A stretch of DNA of 15,251 nt from Erysipelatoclostridium sp. AM42-17 (GTDB taxonomy: Bacteria; Bacillota_I; Bacilli_A; Erysipelotrichales; Coprobacillaceae), in contig NZ_QUIN01000034.1 of assembly GCF_003480255.1 (NCBI RefSeq), forward strand, positions 1-15,251, written 5' to 3'. The position numbers were made by a program, and so were the translations under genes. The notes beneath the pieces were generated by a model. It was not told the DNA's origin. It searched no databases and saw nothing but the letters and a program-made list of their open reading frames with translations. This document shows, one piece after another, positions 14,518 to 15,251 of the stretch. Each line of letters starts with the position of its first letter. Positions within the stretch are counted from its first letter, which is position 1.

Positions 14518-15138
14518 ATGAAAGTACTTATTATTAATGGTAGCCCTCATCCTAAGGGAAATACAAAATTAGCGTTAGATGAAATGGTTAAAATATTTGA
14601 CCAAGAAGGGATTGAAAGTGAAATTGTTCATGTAGGAAATAAAGATGTAAGAGGATGTATTGCCTGTATGTCATGTAAAACAAAGTTAGATCATTGTGTG
14701 TTTGATGATATTGTAAATGAAACAGCTAAAAAATTTGAAGAGTGTGATGGACTTGTTGTGGGGACACCTGTTTATTATGGCTCTGCCAATTCTACTTTAA
14801 TTTCTTTTTTAACAAGATTATTTTATAGTACTTCATTTGATAAAACGATGAAGGTAGGAGCAAGTGCGGTGATTGCTAGACGTGGTGGTATTTCTGCTAC
14901 ATATGATGAACTTAATAAGTTCTTTGCTATTTCGGGTATGCCTATTGCTTCAAGTCAATATTGGAATTCAATTCATGGTAGAGAACAAGGTGAAGTCTTA
15001 CAAGATGAAGAAGGATTACAAACAATGCGTGTTCTTGCTAGAAATATGTCTTTTTTAATGAAATGTATTCATGATGGTAAAGAAAAATATGGTTTACCTG
15101 AAAAAGAAGAATTTCATAGAACTAATTTTATCAGATAA
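14518..15138 (+). CDS. Flavodoxin-fold NAD(P)H-dependent FMN reductase, possible iron-sulfur flavoprotein
   Basis: The 206-residue protein opens with KVLIINGSPHPKGNTKLAL, the FMN-phosphate-binding loop of the NADPH-dependent FMN reductase family, and has GTPVYYGSANSTLISFLTRLFY further on, the usual second flavin-contact region. Between them lies CIACMSCKTKLDHC (about residues 45-58), a C-x2-C-x2-C-x6-C pattern. That compact motif binds a [4Fe-4S] cluster in Isf-type iron-sulfur flavoproteins; whether a cluster is present here is inferred. The start is ATG 14518, because GGAG (14507-14510) is 7 nt away. The ATG at 14512 would leave only one base of spacing. The gene is monocistronic, between two terminators; a redox or electron-transfer role is likely, with unknown partner. 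Confidence 0.88.
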   Translation: MKVLIINGSPHPKGNTKLALDEMVKIFDQEGIESEIVHVGNKDVRGCIACMSCKTKLDHCVFDDIVNETAKKFEECDGLVVGTPVYYGSANSTLISFLTRLFYSTSFDKTMKVGASAVIARRGGISATYDELNKFFAISGMPIASSQYWNSIHGREQGEVLQDEEGLQTMRVLARNMSFLMKCIHDGKEKYGLPEKEEFHRTNFIR

Positions 15139-15140
15139 TG

Positions 15141-15164
15141 AAAAAAGAGCTAATGCTCTTTTTT
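15141..15164 (+). terminator. Intrinsic terminator after the FMN reductase
   Basis: AAAAAAGAGC (15141-15150) pairs perfectly with GCTCTTTTTT (15155-15164) around TAAT. The stem is symmetric and could stop transcription from either direction. Confidence 0.85.
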
Positions 15165-15165
15165 A

Positions 15166-15251
15166 GGTATATTAAAATATCTGTAGCTTAGAGGTCCACT
15201 TTAAAATATCGTGGGGAGGAACCTATAAAATATCTAGGGGATGTAAATACA
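15166..15251. repeat. Degenerate direct repeats, possible left end of an IS21-like element
   Basis: AAAATATC occurs three times (15174-15181, 15203-15210, 15227-15234). The last two lie in repeats of about 25 bp, each starting GAGG (15191 and 15216) and ending with GGGG (about 15213-15216 and 15237-15240). A TGTA at 15182 precedes them. The local G-richness and the pattern GAGGTCCAC...AAAATATC differ from the surrounding AT-rich intergenic DNA. IS21-family elements start with TG and carry several 20-30 bp transposase-binding repeats at their ends, which fits. No ORF is visible before the window ends, so the element identity is inference. Confidence 0.4.

Noticed and set aside
14873..15058. 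61-codon frame inside the FMN reductase gene
   Set aside because: It is an out-of-frame shadow with no Shine-Dalgarno.
15166..15251. CRISPR array at the right edge
   Set aside because: The repeats are degenerate, about 25 bp from start to start with no distinct spacers, and too few.

Overview
The window is about 15.2 kb of AT-rich, gene-dense DNA with strong Shine-Dalgarno sites (GGAGG or GAGGTGA), sigma-A-like promoters and short intrinsic terminators. This fits a low-GC Firmicute. The gene set (carAB, asnB, queT, nagA, an Lrp-linked aminotransferase, a WYL regulator) and codon use would suit a gut Erysipelotrichia-type bacterium, but that placement is inference. No rRNA, tRNA or CRISPR array is visible.

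Layout. Positions 1-56 hold three consecutive tri-loop hairpins, the last very GC-rich; this may be the end of an IS200/IS605-type element or its RNA. Positions 86-4587 are the carbamoyl-phosphate synthase operon: promoter, a leader with a 24-codon ORF, a U-rich stretch and an intrinsic terminator, then carA and carB. The leader has the architecture of a UTP-sensing, translation-coupled attenuator like E. coli pyrBI and is one of the best candidates here for undescribed regulation. asnB (4672-6492) has its own extended -10 promoter and shares a bidirectional terminator with the convergent queT.

A minus-strand block follows (6520-10857). In order of transcription it is nagA, then lactonase plus AIM24-like gene (coupled by an ATGA overlap), then a Cof-type HAD phosphatase, then the queuosine-precursor transporter queT. 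An intrinsic terminator follows each of these four units. The HAD gene is split by a -1 frameshift exactly at an in-phase T TTA AAC heptamer, so it is either a simple indel or a programmed frameshift. The queT leader has two in-frame starts, each with its own Shine-Dalgarno, around a stem and a possible pseudoknot. The nagA promoter carries a TCTAGA-centred palindrome resembling NagR/DasR operators.

Divergent from nagA are an Lrp/AsnC regulator and an overlapping class I aminotransferase (10993-12650). Next come an unrecognised helical protein with a WYL-domain regulator (12758-14390), and a flavodoxin-fold FMN reductase with a compact four-cysteine motif (14518-15138). The last 85 bases contain degenerate direct repeats beginning near a TGTA, which look like the left end of an insertion sequence (IS21-like) that continues beyond the window.

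Functionally, carAB and asnB both consume glutamine and serve nucleotide, arginine and asparagine synthesis. nagA serves amino-sugar catabolism. The Lrp-aminotransferase pair is probably an amino-acid-responsive unit.
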